Shown here in pieces: positions 44,060 to 52,073 of a stretch of 64,000 nt of DNA; the first letter of the stretch is position 1, and every line of letters begins with the position of its first letter. The stretch lies in the NCBI GenBank assembly GCA_048500275.1, contig JASNYI010000002.1, positions 1,426,001 through 1,490,000 of the forward strand, in the 5' to 3' direction. Below the pieces are notes generated by a model that was not told the DNA's origin, ran no database searches, and saw only the letters and a program-made list of their open reading frames with translations. A program made the translations under genes and the position numbers. This DNA comes from UBA5066 sp048500275. Its GTDB lineage: Bacteria > Acidobacteriota > Thermoanaerobaculia > UBA5066.

Positions 44060-45019
44060 ATGGACCACCCTCCCGCGACGCCGGCGAGGCCTCGCGCCTC
44101 CTCCGACGTCTTCCTCTTCTTCCTCGCCTCGTTCATCTGGGGAACGACCTGGCTCGCCATCAAGTTCCAGCTCGGGACCGTGGCTCCCGAGGTCTCCGTG
44201 GCGTGGCGGTTCGCCCTGGCCTCGCTCCTCCTCGTCGGGTGGTGCCTCCTGCGCGGCGTTCCGCTCCGGTTCTCGGCGCGCGACCACGCCCGCCTCGCGC
44301 TCCTCGGGTTCCTCCTCTTCGGGCTGAACTACGTCCTCGTCTATCGCGCCGAGCAGCACCTCGCCTCCGGGCTCGTAGCGGTGGTCTTCTCCTTCCTCGT
44401 CTTCTGGAACCTCATCGGCGCCCGGCTCTTCTTCGGTACGCCGACGCCGCCGGCCGTCGCCCTCGGCGCCGTCCTCGGCGTGGCGGGCGTCGCACTCCTC
44501 TTCTGGCCGGAGGTGACGAGCTTCCACGCCGGCACCGGGCAGGTGCGCGGTCTCTCGCTCGCCCTCGTCGCGACCTTCTTCGCCTCGGCCGGCAACCTCT
44601 ACTCGCAGCGGCTCTTCGCCACCGGCCTGGCCGTCGCCCCGGCGGTCGCGATCGCGATGGGCTATGCCTCCCTCTCGGTGACGGCCTGGTGCGCGGCGAC
44701 CGGCGTCCCCTTCGCGTTCGACGCGAGGCCCGGGTACGTCCTCTCCCTCGCCTACCTCTCGCTCTTCGGGTCGGTCGTCGCCTTCGTCGCCTTCCTCACG
44801 CTCCTCAAGCGGATCGGCGTCGGGCGGTCGGGCTACACCGCCGCCGTGATTCCGCTGATCGCGATGCTGGCCTCCACCGCGTTCGAGGGCTACCGCTGGT
44901 CCGCGGCTCCCGTCGCCGGCATGCTCCTGGTCCTCGGCGGGACCGTGCTCGTCCTCAGGGCGAAGGAGAGGGTGACGAACGCCGGCGCGGCGCTCTCCGT
45001 CGACCGGACGGCGCGGTAG
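44060..45019 (+). CDS. EamA/DMT-family transporter
   Basis: The 319-residue protein has ten hydrophobic helices in two homologous halves, as in drug/metabolite exporters of the DMT superfamily (RhtA/YdcZ/EamA style). 'FLFFLASFIWGTTWLAIKFQ' is the typical first helix with the conserved Trp and Lys. 'YVLVYRAEQHLASGLVAVVF' is the second-helix signature. 'SLALVATFFASAGNLYSQRL' begins the second repeat. The ATG at 44060 gives a short polar N-terminus before helix 1. Such proteins export amino acids, nucleosides or metabolites; the substrate cannot be read from sequence. Confidence 0.9.
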   Translation: MDHPPATPARPRASSDVFLFFLASFIWGTTWLAIKFQLGTVAPEVSVAWRFALASLLLVGWCLLRGVPLRFSARDHARLALLGFLLFGLNYVLVYRAEQHLASGLVAVVFSFLVFWNLIGARLFFGTPTPPAVALGAVLGVAGVALLFWPEVTSFHAGTGQVRGLSLALVATFFASAGNLYSQRLFATGLAVAPAVAIAMGYASLSVTAWCAATGVPFAFDARPGYVLSLAYLSLFGSVVAFVAFLTLLKRIGVGRSGYTAAVIPLIAMLASTAFEGYRWSAAPVAGMLLVLGGTVLVLRAKERVTNAGAALSVDRTAR

Positions 45020-45028
45020 CGCCGGGGA

Positions 45029-45048
45029 GGCGGCTGCGCTTCGCCGCC
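45029..45048 (+). terminator. Possible hairpin after EamA gene
   Basis: GGCGGC (45029-45034) and GCCGCC (45043-45048) form a six-pair stem with an eight-base loop nine bases after the EamA stop. It lacks a U-run, so this is only a candidate. Confidence 0.3.
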
Positions 45049-45245
45049 CGGGCCTCGGCCGCGCCCCGCCTGGTCCGGTCCGCGAATGCCGCAACAGGCC
45101 CCCTGGCACCGTCCACGTTGCGAATCCGGAGAGGGCCGGCAGATACTGCGCCGCACTCCGGATCGAGGCGCGAACCCATCCATGCGAAGCCGAGAGACGT
45201 CCCGCGCAGGGGCCTTGCGCCCGTGACCAGCCCGAACGGTGCTCC

Positions 45246-47540
45246 GTGACCGAACCGTCCGACGCCCGATCGGTCGCCCACTTTCGCCTCCTCGACAAGC
45301 TCGGCGAGGGCGGGATGGGCGTCGTCTACCGGGCCCGCGACGAGCGCCTGCAGCGCACGGTCGCGCTCAAGCTCCTCCCTGCCGACGTCGCCCGCGACGA
45401 GAGCCGGCGCCTCCGTTTCCTTCGCGAGGCGCGCGCCGCGGCCCAGGTGTCGCACCCGGCGATCGCCGCCATCCACGACGTCGGAGAGGCGGACGGGTCC
45501 GTCTTCATTGCGATGGAGCTCGTCGAGGGCCGGACGCTGCGGGCTCACCAGGATGGAAGTCCCCTGCCGCCCGAGCAGGTCGTCGGCTTCGCCAAGCAGA
45601 TCGCCGAGGCGCTCGAGCGCGCGCACGCGGCGGGAGTCATCCACCGCGACCTCAAGCCCGACAACGTGATCGTCCAGCCGGACGGGCGCGTGAAGCTCCT
45701 CGACTTCGGCCTCGCGAGGCTCGCCCCGCTCGGCGGATCCGCGGTCGGAGCCGGCGGCAGCCAGGGACCGACCGACACGCGGGACCTTACCCGGGAAGGG
45801 ACGATCCTCGGAACCGCCGCCTACATGTCGCCGGAACAGGCGCGCGGCGGCGACGTGGACGGGCGGAGCGACCTTTTCTCCCTCGGCGTCGTCCTCTACG
45901 AGGGCCTCACCGGACGCAACCCGTTCCGGGGCCCGACGCTCGTCGACACGCTCGGAGCGATCCTGAAGGACCGGCCGGCCCCGGTGGCGTCCGTCCGTCC
46001 GGGCACGCCGTCCGGCCTCTCGGCCCTGGTGGACCGCCTGCTCTCGAAGTCGAGGGACGACCGGCCGGCCTCGGCCCGCGCCCTCCTCGAGGAGCTCGGG
46101 CGGATCGGCGAAGCCCCGCGGGCGGGCGTCGCGTCGAACGACGCGGCCCCGGACCTCTCGATCGCCGTCCTCCCCTTCGCGAACCTCAGCGCCGACCCCG
46201 ACAACGAGTTCTTCGCCGACGGGCTCGCCGAGGAGCTCATCACCGACCTCTCGTCCGTCAAGGCGCTCCGCGTCGTCTCCCGCGCCTCCGCGCGCCAGCT
46301 CCGGGGGACCGACAAGGGGATGCGCGAGATCGGCCGACTGCTCGGCGTCCGCTACGCGCTCACCGGGAGCGCCCGCAAGTCGGGGAACGCCCTCCGCGTC
46401 ACGGCCCAGCTCGTCGACACCGCGACCGACGCTCAGCTCTGGGCCGAGCGCTTCGGCGGCACGCTCGACGACGTCTTCGACGTGCAGGAGCGAATGTCGC
46501 GCGCCATCGTCGCCGCGCTGAAGGTCACGCTCTCGTCGCTCGAGGACGCGCGGCTCGCCGAGCGCCCCATCCGCGACGCGCGCGCCTACGAGCTCTACCT
46601 CAAGGCGCAGGAGCTCGTCCGCCGCTACGGGGCGCCGGTGGACCGCGTCCTCTCCCTGCTGGACCACGCGACGGCCATCGAGGGGCCCGCGCTGCCGCTC
46701 CGGGCCCTGCGCTCGTACGTGAAGGTGATGCAGATGCGCGCCGGCGTGCGCACCGACGCGGAGCACCTCGACGAGGCCGAGGCCGAGGCGCGCGCCCTCC
46801 TGGCCGAGGCGCCGGAGCGCGCGCACGGGCACGCCCTCCTCGGCTTCATCGCCTACGAGCGGGGCGACCTCGCCGGCGCGGTCCGGGGCCTGACCGCCGC
46901 CCTCGAGCGCGACCCCGGCGACGCAGACGCCCGGTTCTTCCTCGGCATCGCGCTCGAGGCCGCCGGGCGCCAGGCGGAAGCGCTCGAGCAGGGGCTGCGA
47001 TTCCGCGAGCTCGACCCGCTCTCGCCGATGGCCGGCATCCTCGTCGGCTCCGGCTACTGGTTCCTCGGGCGCCCGGAGGACGGCCTCGAGGCGCTGGAGC
47101 TCGCCTTCACGATCGACCCGGACAACCCGATCCTCCGCTGGACGCTGGGCTACACGCACGCCCTCCTCGGGCGGACGGGCCTCGTGCGCTCCCACGCCGA
47201 ATGGATGAGCGCGGCCGTCCCCGCGATGCCCTACACCACGCACCTCTCGGCTCTCGTCCTGGCGATGGAGGGACGCCGCGACGAGGCCCTCGCCGCGCTG
47301 GCCGGGCTCGGCTCGGCGACCTTCGACGCCCACCTCACCTTCCACCTCGCCGAAGCGTTCGCGCTGGCGGGCGAGGCCGGGACGGCGATCCGTCTTCTCG
47401 CGGACGCCGTGGAGCGCGGGTTCCACCCCCACCCCTTCATCGCCACCCACTGCCCTTTCCTCGCCCCGCTGCGCGGGACCCCCGCGTTCGAGCGGGTGGC
47501 GGCCCGCGCCGCCGAGCGCGTCGCCGCGTTCCGCGTCTAG
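45246..47540 (+). CDS. Soluble Ser/Thr kinase with TolB-like and TPR domains
   Basis: The 764-residue protein starts at GTG. The kinase domain (about residues 10-275) has GEGGMGVVYRARD, VALKLLP, HRDLKPDN, LLDFGLARL and GTAAYMSPEQARGGD. No membrane helix follows. Residues about 305-430 match the TolB-like domain found with adenylate cyclases and CadC-like regulators ('IAVLPFANLSADPDNEFFAD', GLAEELITDLS, 'LGVRYALTGSARKSGNALRV'). The rest is TPR-type helical repeats ('AHGHALLGFIAYERGDLAGA', DADARFFLGIALEAAGRQAE). It is thus a cytoplasmic kinase with a protein-interaction scaffold, unlike the array's receptor kinases. It lies 23 kb from them. Its stop codon overlaps that of the converging LprI-domain gene. 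Confidence 0.9.
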   Translation: MTEPSDARSVAHFRLLDKLGEGGMGVVYRARDERLQRTVALKLLPADVARDESRRLRFLREARAAAQVSHPAIAAIHDVGEADGSVFIAMELVEGRTLRAHQDGSPLPPEQVVGFAKQIAEALERAHAAGVIHRDLKPDNVIVQPDGRVKLLDFGLARLAPLGGSAVGAGGSQGPTDTRDLTREGTILGTAAYMSPEQARGGDVDGRSDLFSLGVVLYEGLTGRNPFRGPTLVDTLGAILKDRPAPVASVRPGTPSGLSALVDRLLSKSRDDRPASARALLEELGRIGEAPRAGVASNDAAPDLSIAVLPFANLSADPDNEFFADGLAEELITDLSSVKALRVVSRASARQLRGTDKGMREIGRLLGVRYALTGSARKSGNALRVTAQLVDTATDAQLWAERFGGTLDDVFDVQERMSRAIVAALKVTLSSLEDARLAERPIRDARAYELYLKAQELVRRYGAPVDRVLSLLDHATAIEGPALPLRALRSYVKVMQMRAGVRTDAEHLDEAEAEARALLAEAPERAHGHALLGFIAYERGDLAGAVRGLTAALERDPGDADARFFLGIALEAAGRQAEALEQGLRFRELDPLSPMAGILVGSGYWFLGRPEDGLEALELAFTIDPDNPILRWTLGYTHALLGRTGLVRSHAEWMSAAVPAMPYTTHLSALVLAMEGRRDEALAALAGLGSATFDAHLTFHLAEAFALAGEAGTAIRLLADAVERGFHPHPFIATHCPFLAPLRGTPAFERVAARAAERVAAFRV

Positions 47541-49081
47541 CGGCGGATCGTCCCACCGACGCGCTCGGCCACGAACCCGAACCCGTCCCACGCCAGGACT
47601 CGAGTGTCGTCGGCGGCCGCCCCGCTTCCGCTCCCCGGCCGCGTCAGCCGGATCGTCCCGGAGTCGTCGAGGTGCACGACGGCGTCGCCGCGAGCGGCGA
47701 GGCCTTCCTTCCACGCGACGAACGGCACTCCCCACGAGGCCTGTCGCCAGAGCTGCACGGAGAGGTTCCGCCCGTTCACCTGCTCGACGGCGAGGACCGC
47801 GCTGCCGTCGGCCCCTGCGAACAGGGCGAGGCGCACGTGGCCGCCCGGGAACCGGAGGTAGAGCCCGTCTGGCGACTCGGACCCGATCGTGAACGAACCG
47901 CCCGAGCCGTCCGTCAGCAGGGCCCGCCGCTCGGCCCCCTCCAACCCGTCCGTCGTCTCGTCGAAGGCCTGCGCGGGGAGGTCCGCGACCAGCGCGCGCA
48001 GCGGCGAGTCGGCGGGGGCGAGGGGACGCAGCGGCGCGTACTCGCCCGCGAGGACGCGCGCCAGGGGACCGGCCTCGCCGGCGCCGGCATCGACGCGCAG
48101 CCGGCCGTCCGCGCCGAGCGAGAACCGAAACCGCTCGGGCGCCCAGGTCCGGTCCGAGACCGTCATCGCCTCGGGAGGGGCCTCCCAGGCGAGGGGGGCC
48201 GAGGAGCGCGCGACGCCGCTGAGCCGGAGCGGGACGTCGCGGGGAACGTTCGGGGCGTCGAAGCCGGGGATGCCGACGGACGCCGTGAAGGCGAGAGCGT
48301 CTCCGAGGCGACGGACGGCGATCGTCCCGCTCCGGCCGTCCGAGTAGAGCGTCTGACCGAGGCCGGTCCGCGGCGGGTCGAGGAGCGCGCCGAGGTAGCG
48401 AGTCCGATCGAGCGTCCGGAGCCCCTGCTGGCGCAGGTGGGTCGCCGTCCCCGGCCCGACGGACGCGGCGTCGTCGCCGTCGAGGAGCGTGAAGTCGCGG
48501 TACTTCAGCCAGCGCCGCTGGTCGGCGCGCAGCGCGGCGACGGCCTCCGGGGGGCGAGCCGCCACGAGGCGTCGGTACACGGCGTTCAGCTCCCGGTCTA
48601 CGGCCTCGAACGACGCGCGGGCGGCGGCGGCCCGCGCCGGCTCGCCGAGCCTCGCGTAGCGGCCGGCCAGCGCGTGGACGCTCCCGTCGCGCAGCGTCAC
48701 GGAACGAGGAGACGTCCACTCGAGGGCGCTCCCGTCGGGTCGGACGCTCGCGCGGAAAGCGAGCTCCCGCCCTTCCAGCCGGCTCGTGCCGCTGACCTCC
48801 CAGCCGGAGTCCGTCCGGCGACAGGCCGCCCGGGTCGGCGTCGGCGTCGCCGCGCGGGTCTCGATACGGTTGCCCGCGAGGAGCTCGAGCTCGAGGAAGC
48901 ACGGTGCCCCGGGCGTCTCGGGTTCCTCGAAGGACAGGGCGATCTCCGGCCGCGAGGCGTCGCCGAAGTGGTGCCTCGGCGGCTCGCTGCCGGGGCCCCC
49001 TGCCGCCCGCGCGAGCGCCGGGGCGCCGGCGACGAGGGCCATTGCGACGAGGCGGAGGACGAGTGCGCGAGACGCTGACAT
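47537..49081 (-). CDS. Secreted protein with LprI-type (DUF1311) domain
   Basis: The 514-residue exported protein has signal peptide 'MSASRALVLRLVAMALVAGA' with cleavage near ALARA. Residues about 145-200 carry the lysozyme-inhibitor LprI-like pattern: 'FEAVDRELNAVYRRLVAARP', LRADQRRWLKYRD and, further on, LDRTRYLGAL. The flanking parts are beta-rich and lack known domains. The C-terminal half contains repeated short strands with Gly/Asp turns (GGSFTIGSESPDGLYLRFPG). LprI proteins bind and inhibit lysozyme in some bacteria; the extra domains here leave the role open. The stop codon shares the bases CTAG with the stop of the opposite-strand kinase, so no terminator fits between them. Confidence 0.75.
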   Translation of the reverse strand: MSASRALVLRLVAMALVAGAPALARAAGGPGSEPPRHHFGDASRPEIALSFEEPETPGAPCFLELELLAGNRIETRAATPTPTRAACRRTDSGWEVSGTSRLEGRELAFRASVRPDGSALEWTSPRSVTLRDGSVHALAGRYARLGEPARAAAARASFEAVDRELNAVYRRLVAARPPEAVAALRADQRRWLKYRDFTLLDGDDAASVGPGTATHLRQQGLRTLDRTRYLGALLDPPRTGLGQTLYSDGRSGTIAVRRLGDALAFTASVGIPGFDAPNVPRDVPLRLSGVARSSAPLAWEAPPEAMTVSDRTWAPERFRFSLGADGRLRVDAGAGEAGPLARVLAGEYAPLRPLAPADSPLRALVADLPAQAFDETTDGLEGAERRALLTDGSGGSFTIGSESPDGLYLRFPGGHVRLALFAGADGSAVLAVEQVNGRNLSVQLWRQASWGVPFVAWKEGLAARGDAVVHLDDSGTIRLTRPGSGSGAAADDTRVLAWDGFGFVAERVGGTIRR

Positions 49082-49322
49082 GTCGGGCCGCTCCCTCGCC
49101 TCGGGATTCTAGGGCGGCGCGAGGGGTCACACCCGGCGAACCGTTGCTTCGCGCCGAGCCGATGTCGGAGCCCCACGATTCGGCGCGACTCGTCGATCGG
49201 GGCAACCGTCGCTGGGTCGCCCGCTTCGAGTCGATGGAGAGCCTTCCCGATGACCTCGAGCTCCCTCTGTACCGTTCAGAGGGACAGAACAGTCGACAAA
49301 GCCGATCAGGCACGTGTGGACA

Positions 49323-49352
49323 GGAACGAGAAAGCCGCCGATGTCGGCGGCT
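49323..49352 (-). terminator. Rho-independent terminator after tRNA fragment 1
   Basis: On the minus strand AGCCGCCGA and TCGGCGGCT (49344-49352 and 49333-49341) form a nine-pair stem with a minimal loop, followed by TTCTCGTTCC. It lies twenty bases past the tRNA fragment's 3' end, where a tRNA terminator would be expected. Confidence 0.75.
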
Positions 49353-49372
49353 CCTGAGTCCTTTGGATTGAG

Positions 49373-49420
49373 TGATCGGGACGGCGGGATTCGAACCCAC
49401 GACCCCTTGAACCCCATTCG
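49373..49420 (-). pseudogene. tRNA-Pro(GGG) 3' half, copy 1 (probable attachment site)
   Basis: Read on the minus strand this is ATGGGGT (anticodon loop, anticodon GGG), TCAAG (3' anticodon stem), GGGTC (variable loop), then GTGGG TTCGAAT CCCGC (T-arm) and CGTCCCG A (acceptor strand). The 5' half (it should start CGGGACG) is absent. The terminal CCA is changed to TCA. It matches the second copy at 46 of 48 positions. Partial 3' tRNA copies of this kind are the classic footprint of tyrosine-integrase elements. Confidence 0.85.
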
Positions 49421-49587
49421 TTCGGAACCACCTAGGCCCGCCGCGTCGATCCTGGGACGCGGCATGTGGCACCTCCTGTGACGATCCTAGGATAGCCGAG
49501 GATCGCTGCGACTGTCGGAACGGCACCAGCGACAGCACCAACGCAGTGGCCGTCGACTTCCGAAGGGCCGCCAGCCGCTGAAAACGC

Positions 49588-51042
49588 CTATTCGCTGCTC
49601 TCGAGCTTCGATGCGAGGATCTCCGACTGTCCGAGCCAGTAGCACGCAAGCGGCGCCGGGACCTTCACGGCCGTGGTCGCGACACCCGTCGTCGGCAAGG
49701 GCAGGAGTCCGAAGTCTCCCGGCTCCCGGGTGATGACATACGCCTCGGAGACTTTCCGCTCGCTGCAGAAGGCAGTGAGCCCTGCGAGCATCTTCGGCGC
49801 CACCTCGGGACGGTGCTTCACCTCGAACGGGACGAGGCGGCCGCTCACGTGGGCGACGATGTCCACCTCCTGGTTGCGCGGGCCGCCTCTCCAGTACGAG
49901 AACCCGACGGACTGTCCGTAGTACCGGGTGTACACGTGCTTGAAGAAGGCCGTCTCCACGGCGAGACCGACGGCGACCGCGTCCTCGAGCAACGCCTTGC
50001 CCCGCAGGAGGACGCTCGGGGCGATCGCGGGATCGGCCAGGTAGATCTTCTGCTTCCCTCGCAGGACCTCCTTGCCGTAGCCGAAGGGCCGCAGCCGGTA
50101 GATCAGGTTCGTGTGCTCGAGGAGGTCGATGAAGTTCAGCGCGGTCGGCTTCTTGACCTCGAGGCTGCGACAGAGCTCCTGGATGTCGAGCAGTCCCCCG
50201 TCATGGAGGCAGAGATAGAGGAAGAGCTGCTCCAGTTCGAGGACGCGCCGGACACCGTAGAGCGCCGTCATGTCGCGCTTGAGGACCTTGTCGACGATGT
50301 CCTCCCGAAGCAGCTTCTGCGCGACGGGAATGCTCGCGACCTGCGCGATCTGAGGGAAGCCGCCGCGAACGAGGTAGTCCTGGAACGGCCCGACGAGGTC
50401 GGCCCCGATCGCACCCACCCGCAGGAACTGCCGGGGCTCCCAGGAGAAGAGCTCGCGCAGCGAAGGGACCTCGGGGACCTTCGGTGTCGGCAGCTTCTTG
50501 ATCTGCAGGTACTCGTAGAACGACAGGGGCGCAAGACGAACCGTGTGCCAGCGCCCCGGGCCGGACTCCTGCCCTTCGACGACGAGCGGCGTCGCCGAGC
50601 CTGTGACGGCGATGCGCCGCTTCGGTTCGAACTTCACCTGGTGCTTGATCCACGTCTGCCAGTCCTTCGCGTACTGGATCTCGTCGAGGAGGACGTACTC
50701 GAGGTCGCGCTCCGCGGGCTCGTACTCCTTCCAGAGCCTGAGAAGCCCGTCCAGGCCGATGAGCTTCAGAAGCGGGTGGTCGAACGTTGCGTAGAGGATG
50801 CTCGCCGCCGGCACCCCCTTCGCCAGGAGATCCTCGACAGCCTGAAGAAGGAGCGTGGTCTTGCCGACTTGCCGCGCGCCGCTCAAGAGGAGAGCCCGTG
50901 GGGCGGGCGGCTCCGTGAGCCACGTCTGAACCTCACGGAAAGCGGCTCGACGCCACCGCGGAAGCTCGGGAACCCGGGCCCCCTGCCACCACGGGTTGAA
51001 CTGCCGGAGAACGGCTACGAGCTCGGCTCGAGGTGCGATCAC
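49588..51042 (-). CDS. AAA ATPase with DUF4143 domain
   Basis: This 484-residue protein is of the AAA_14/DUF4143 type common in mobile and accessory DNA. Walker A 'LLLSGARQVGKTTLLLQAVE' has GARQVGKT at residues 55-62. Walker B is 'YVLLDEIQYAKDWQTWIKHQ' and sensor 1 is 'RIAVTGSATPLV'. A winged-helix region follows (ELCRSLEVKKPTALNFIDLL). The DUF4143 C-terminal part has the nuclease-like 'SYWRGGPRNQEVDIVAHVSG' with 'VPFEVKHRP', an Asp...Glu-x-Lys arrangement. The cellular role is unknown. A GTG start is used, and the transcription start predicted from the promoter coincides with it, so the mRNA is probably leaderless. The gene sits between two tRNA fragments. Confidence 0.88.
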   Translation of the reverse strand: MIAPRAELVAVLRQFNPWWQGARVPELPRWRRAAFREVQTWLTEPPAPRALLLSGARQVGKTTLLLQAVEDLLAKGVPAASILYATFDHPLLKLIGLDGLLRLWKEYEPAERDLEYVLLDEIQYAKDWQTWIKHQVKFEPKRRIAVTGSATPLVVEGQESGPGRWHTVRLAPLSFYEYLQIKKLPTPKVPEVPSLRELFSWEPRQFLRVGAIGADLVGPFQDYLVRGGFPQIAQVASIPVAQKLLREDIVDKVLKRDMTALYGVRRVLELEQLFLYLCLHDGGLLDIQELCRSLEVKKPTALNFIDLLEHTNLIYRLRPFGYGKEVLRGKQKIYLADPAIAPSVLLRGKALLEDAVAVGLAVETAFFKHVYTRYYGQSVGFSYWRGGPRNQEVDIVAHVSGRLVPFEVKHRPEVAPKMLAGLTAFCSERKVSEAYVITREPGDFGLLPLPTTGVATTAVKVPAPLACYWLGQSEILASKLESSE

Positions 51043-51048
51043 GCAGGA

Positions 51049-51077
51049 AATCTACGAAATCGCGACCTTTAAGTCAA
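51049..51077 (-). promoter_or_regulatory. Promoter of the AAA/DUF4143 ATPase gene
   Basis: On the minus strand TTGACT (51072-51077) and TAGATT (51049-51054) are 17 bases apart. Six bases then separate the -10 box from the GTG start codon, so the predicted +1 is the first base of the start codon. No Shine-Dalgarno sequence is present, consistent with leaderless translation. Confidence 0.7.
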
Positions 51078-51232
51078 GTACACTTGTCTTCTGAGCCGCC
51101 TCCAAGTCGGATCCGCGCAGAACCGTCGACCCAGATCGGGATAGCCGGTACCACCGTCCTGACTCCGCAGGGCTTCTCGAACCTGGCCTCTGACGAGTCG
51201 GTGAGCCGGACCGGGCTGGTGCCGGAGGGGTA

Positions 51233-51266
51233 CCAAGAAGAGAAACGGCCCCGTTTCCGGGGCCGT
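51233..51266 (-). terminator. Rho-independent terminator after tRNA fragment 2
   Basis: ACGGCCCCG (51245-51253) pairs perfectly with CGGGGCCGT (51258-51266) around a four-base loop. On the minus strand it is followed by TTCTCTTCTTGG, giving a standard U-rich terminator. It lies about thirty bases past the tRNA fragment. Confidence 0.8.
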
Positions 51267-51295
51267 CGAATCGAGTTAAGTCACTTGTTCATAGA

Positions 51296-51343
51296 TGGTC
51301 GGGACGGCGGGATTCGAACCCGCGACCCCTTGAACCCCATTCG
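51296..51343 (-). pseudogene. tRNA-Pro(GGG) 3' half, copy 2 (probable attachment site)
   Basis: The minus strand reads from the GGG anticodon loop through T-arm GCGGG TTCGAAT CCCGC and acceptor CGTCCCG A to an encoded CCA (51296-51298). It is better preserved at the 3' end than copy 1. The 5' half is missing here too: upstream sequence diverges just before the anticodon loop. Together with copy 1 it brackets the ATPase gene as a direct repeat about 1.92 kb apart. Confidence 0.85.
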
Positions 51344-51412
51344 GCACCTCCGTCTGCGGACAGCTGCAACCAGCTCTATACCATAGATTTACGTTGGCAC
51401 GATTCCTTCCGC

Positions 51413-51453
51413 GGGTATCTAGGGACGGCTTAGGACAACGAAAATAGATACCC
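51413..51453. promoter_or_regulatory. Perfect 9-23-9 inverted repeat upstream of the metal operon
   Basis: GGGTATCTA (51413-51421) and TAGATACCC (51445-51453) are exact inverted repeats, with centres 32 bases (about three helical turns) apart. It lies 90 bases before the first gene of the metal operon. It could be an operator for a looping or dimer-of-dimers regulator, or part of the adjoining integration site. Confidence 0.45.
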
Positions 51454-51542
51454 TCCCGAGCGATTGCCGAGGAGAGTACCGGGGGTTCCGTCGGCTCCCA
51501 CTGTTCCGAGACTTGAGCAACCGTGTGCTATCTTCCGCGCCG

Positions 51543-51845
51543 GTGTTGAGAAGGGTGTTCTTCCTGTTCTTCGCGGTCTTCTTAGTGCAGGAGACGAGTC
51601 TCGGTTCCCTTTTTCTCGGGGCCGAGTGCGCGGAGACCTGCCCCGACGACACCAGCCCCGGCCATTGCCCGCCGACGTGCGCCACGTGCAGTTGCGGCAC
51701 CCGCGTCAGCCCGGTCTCGCCGGGGATTCCCGCCCTCGCTAGCCCCGCCTCGCGCCCGTGCCGCTCCTCGTTCGAGGCGTCCGCGCCTCCGACCACGCTG
51801 CACGTCGGCGATATCCTGCACGTCCCGAAACCGGCCCTCGCGTAG
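51543..51845 (+). CDS. Small Cys-rich secreted protein at head of metal operon
   Basis: The preferred GTG start gives 100 residues beginning MLRRVFFLFFAVFLVQETS, a good signal peptide. A TTG thirty bases upstream is in frame but would bury that signal. A TGCTATCTT extended -10-like box ends nine bases before the GTG. The mature N-terminus has 'CAETCPDDTSPGHCPPTCAT' followed by CSC, seven cysteines and one histidine in 27 residues, a likely soft-metal ligand set. The end (LHVGDILHVPKPALA) is conserved-looking but unassigned. I recall short Cys-rich proteins of this kind ahead of CzcCBA-type pump genes, which fits its place here. It may be a periplasmic metal sponge or chaperone. Confidence 0.6.
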   Translation: MLRRVFFLFFAVFLVQETSLGSLFLGAECAETCPDDTSPGHCPPTCATCSCGTRVSPVSPGIPALASPASRPCRSSFEASAPPTTLHVGDILHVPKPALA

Positions 51846-51874
51846 CAGCGGCTGAGAGAGGCTCCTTCCGGATA

Positions 51875-51894
51875 GCGTCGCGAGAAAGCGACGC
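51875..51894 (+). terminator. Hairpin between Cys-rich gene and efflux channel gene
   Basis: GCGTCGC and GCGACGC form a perfect seven-pair stem around GAGAAA, thirty bases after the Cys-rich gene. With no U-run it may attenuate rather than end transcription, setting a different level for the downstream pump genes. Confidence 0.4.
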
Positions 51895-52073
51895 GCCCCG
51901 GAGGCGGCACTCCCCTCGGACCTCTTCGCTGACGGGTCGGCCATACCGGCCGGCACGCCGCCACCGCGACGGGACGACGCACGCGGTCTGGATCTGATTC
52001 AGTCGGTTCCGGACCAGACCCTCGGTCACGACCAGGGAGCGCTCCTCTCTCCCGCCGCCTCCAGGAGGACGGA

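Larger units (their letters stand above)
49082..49587. other. Non-coding flank of tRNA-derived island
   Basis: About 500 bases without a credible gene. On the minus strand they hold, in order of reading, an eight-pair hairpin (49440-49463, arms GCCGCGTC and GACGCGGC), the tRNA-Pro 3' fragment and a terminator. An imperfect CGATCCT...AGGATCG dyad lies at 49472-49495. By eye the composition is less G+C-rich than the neighbouring genes, as expected of an inserted segment. Confidence 0.5.
51043..51542. other. Non-coding region between ATPase gene and metal operon
   Basis: About 500 bases without a supported gene. It contains the ATPase promoter, a terminator, the second tRNA-Pro fragment and a widely spaced dyad. 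A plus-strand reading across the tRNA fragment gives 'DGGIRTRDPLNPIR', a well-known spurious translation of tRNA sequence. The remainder shows nothing recognisable. Confidence 0.5.

Noticed and set aside
49373..49460. A complete tRNA gene at the first fragment
   Set aside because: The 5' half needed to pair with acceptor CGTCCCG and with the TCAAG anticodon stem is absent upstream, so it cannot fold as a full tRNA.
51033..51386. Plus-strand open frame containing 'DGGIRTRDPLNPIR'
   Set aside because: That peptide is a reverse-strand translation of a tRNA T-arm and anticodon region. The frame crosses a terminator and a tRNA fragment and is not a protein gene.
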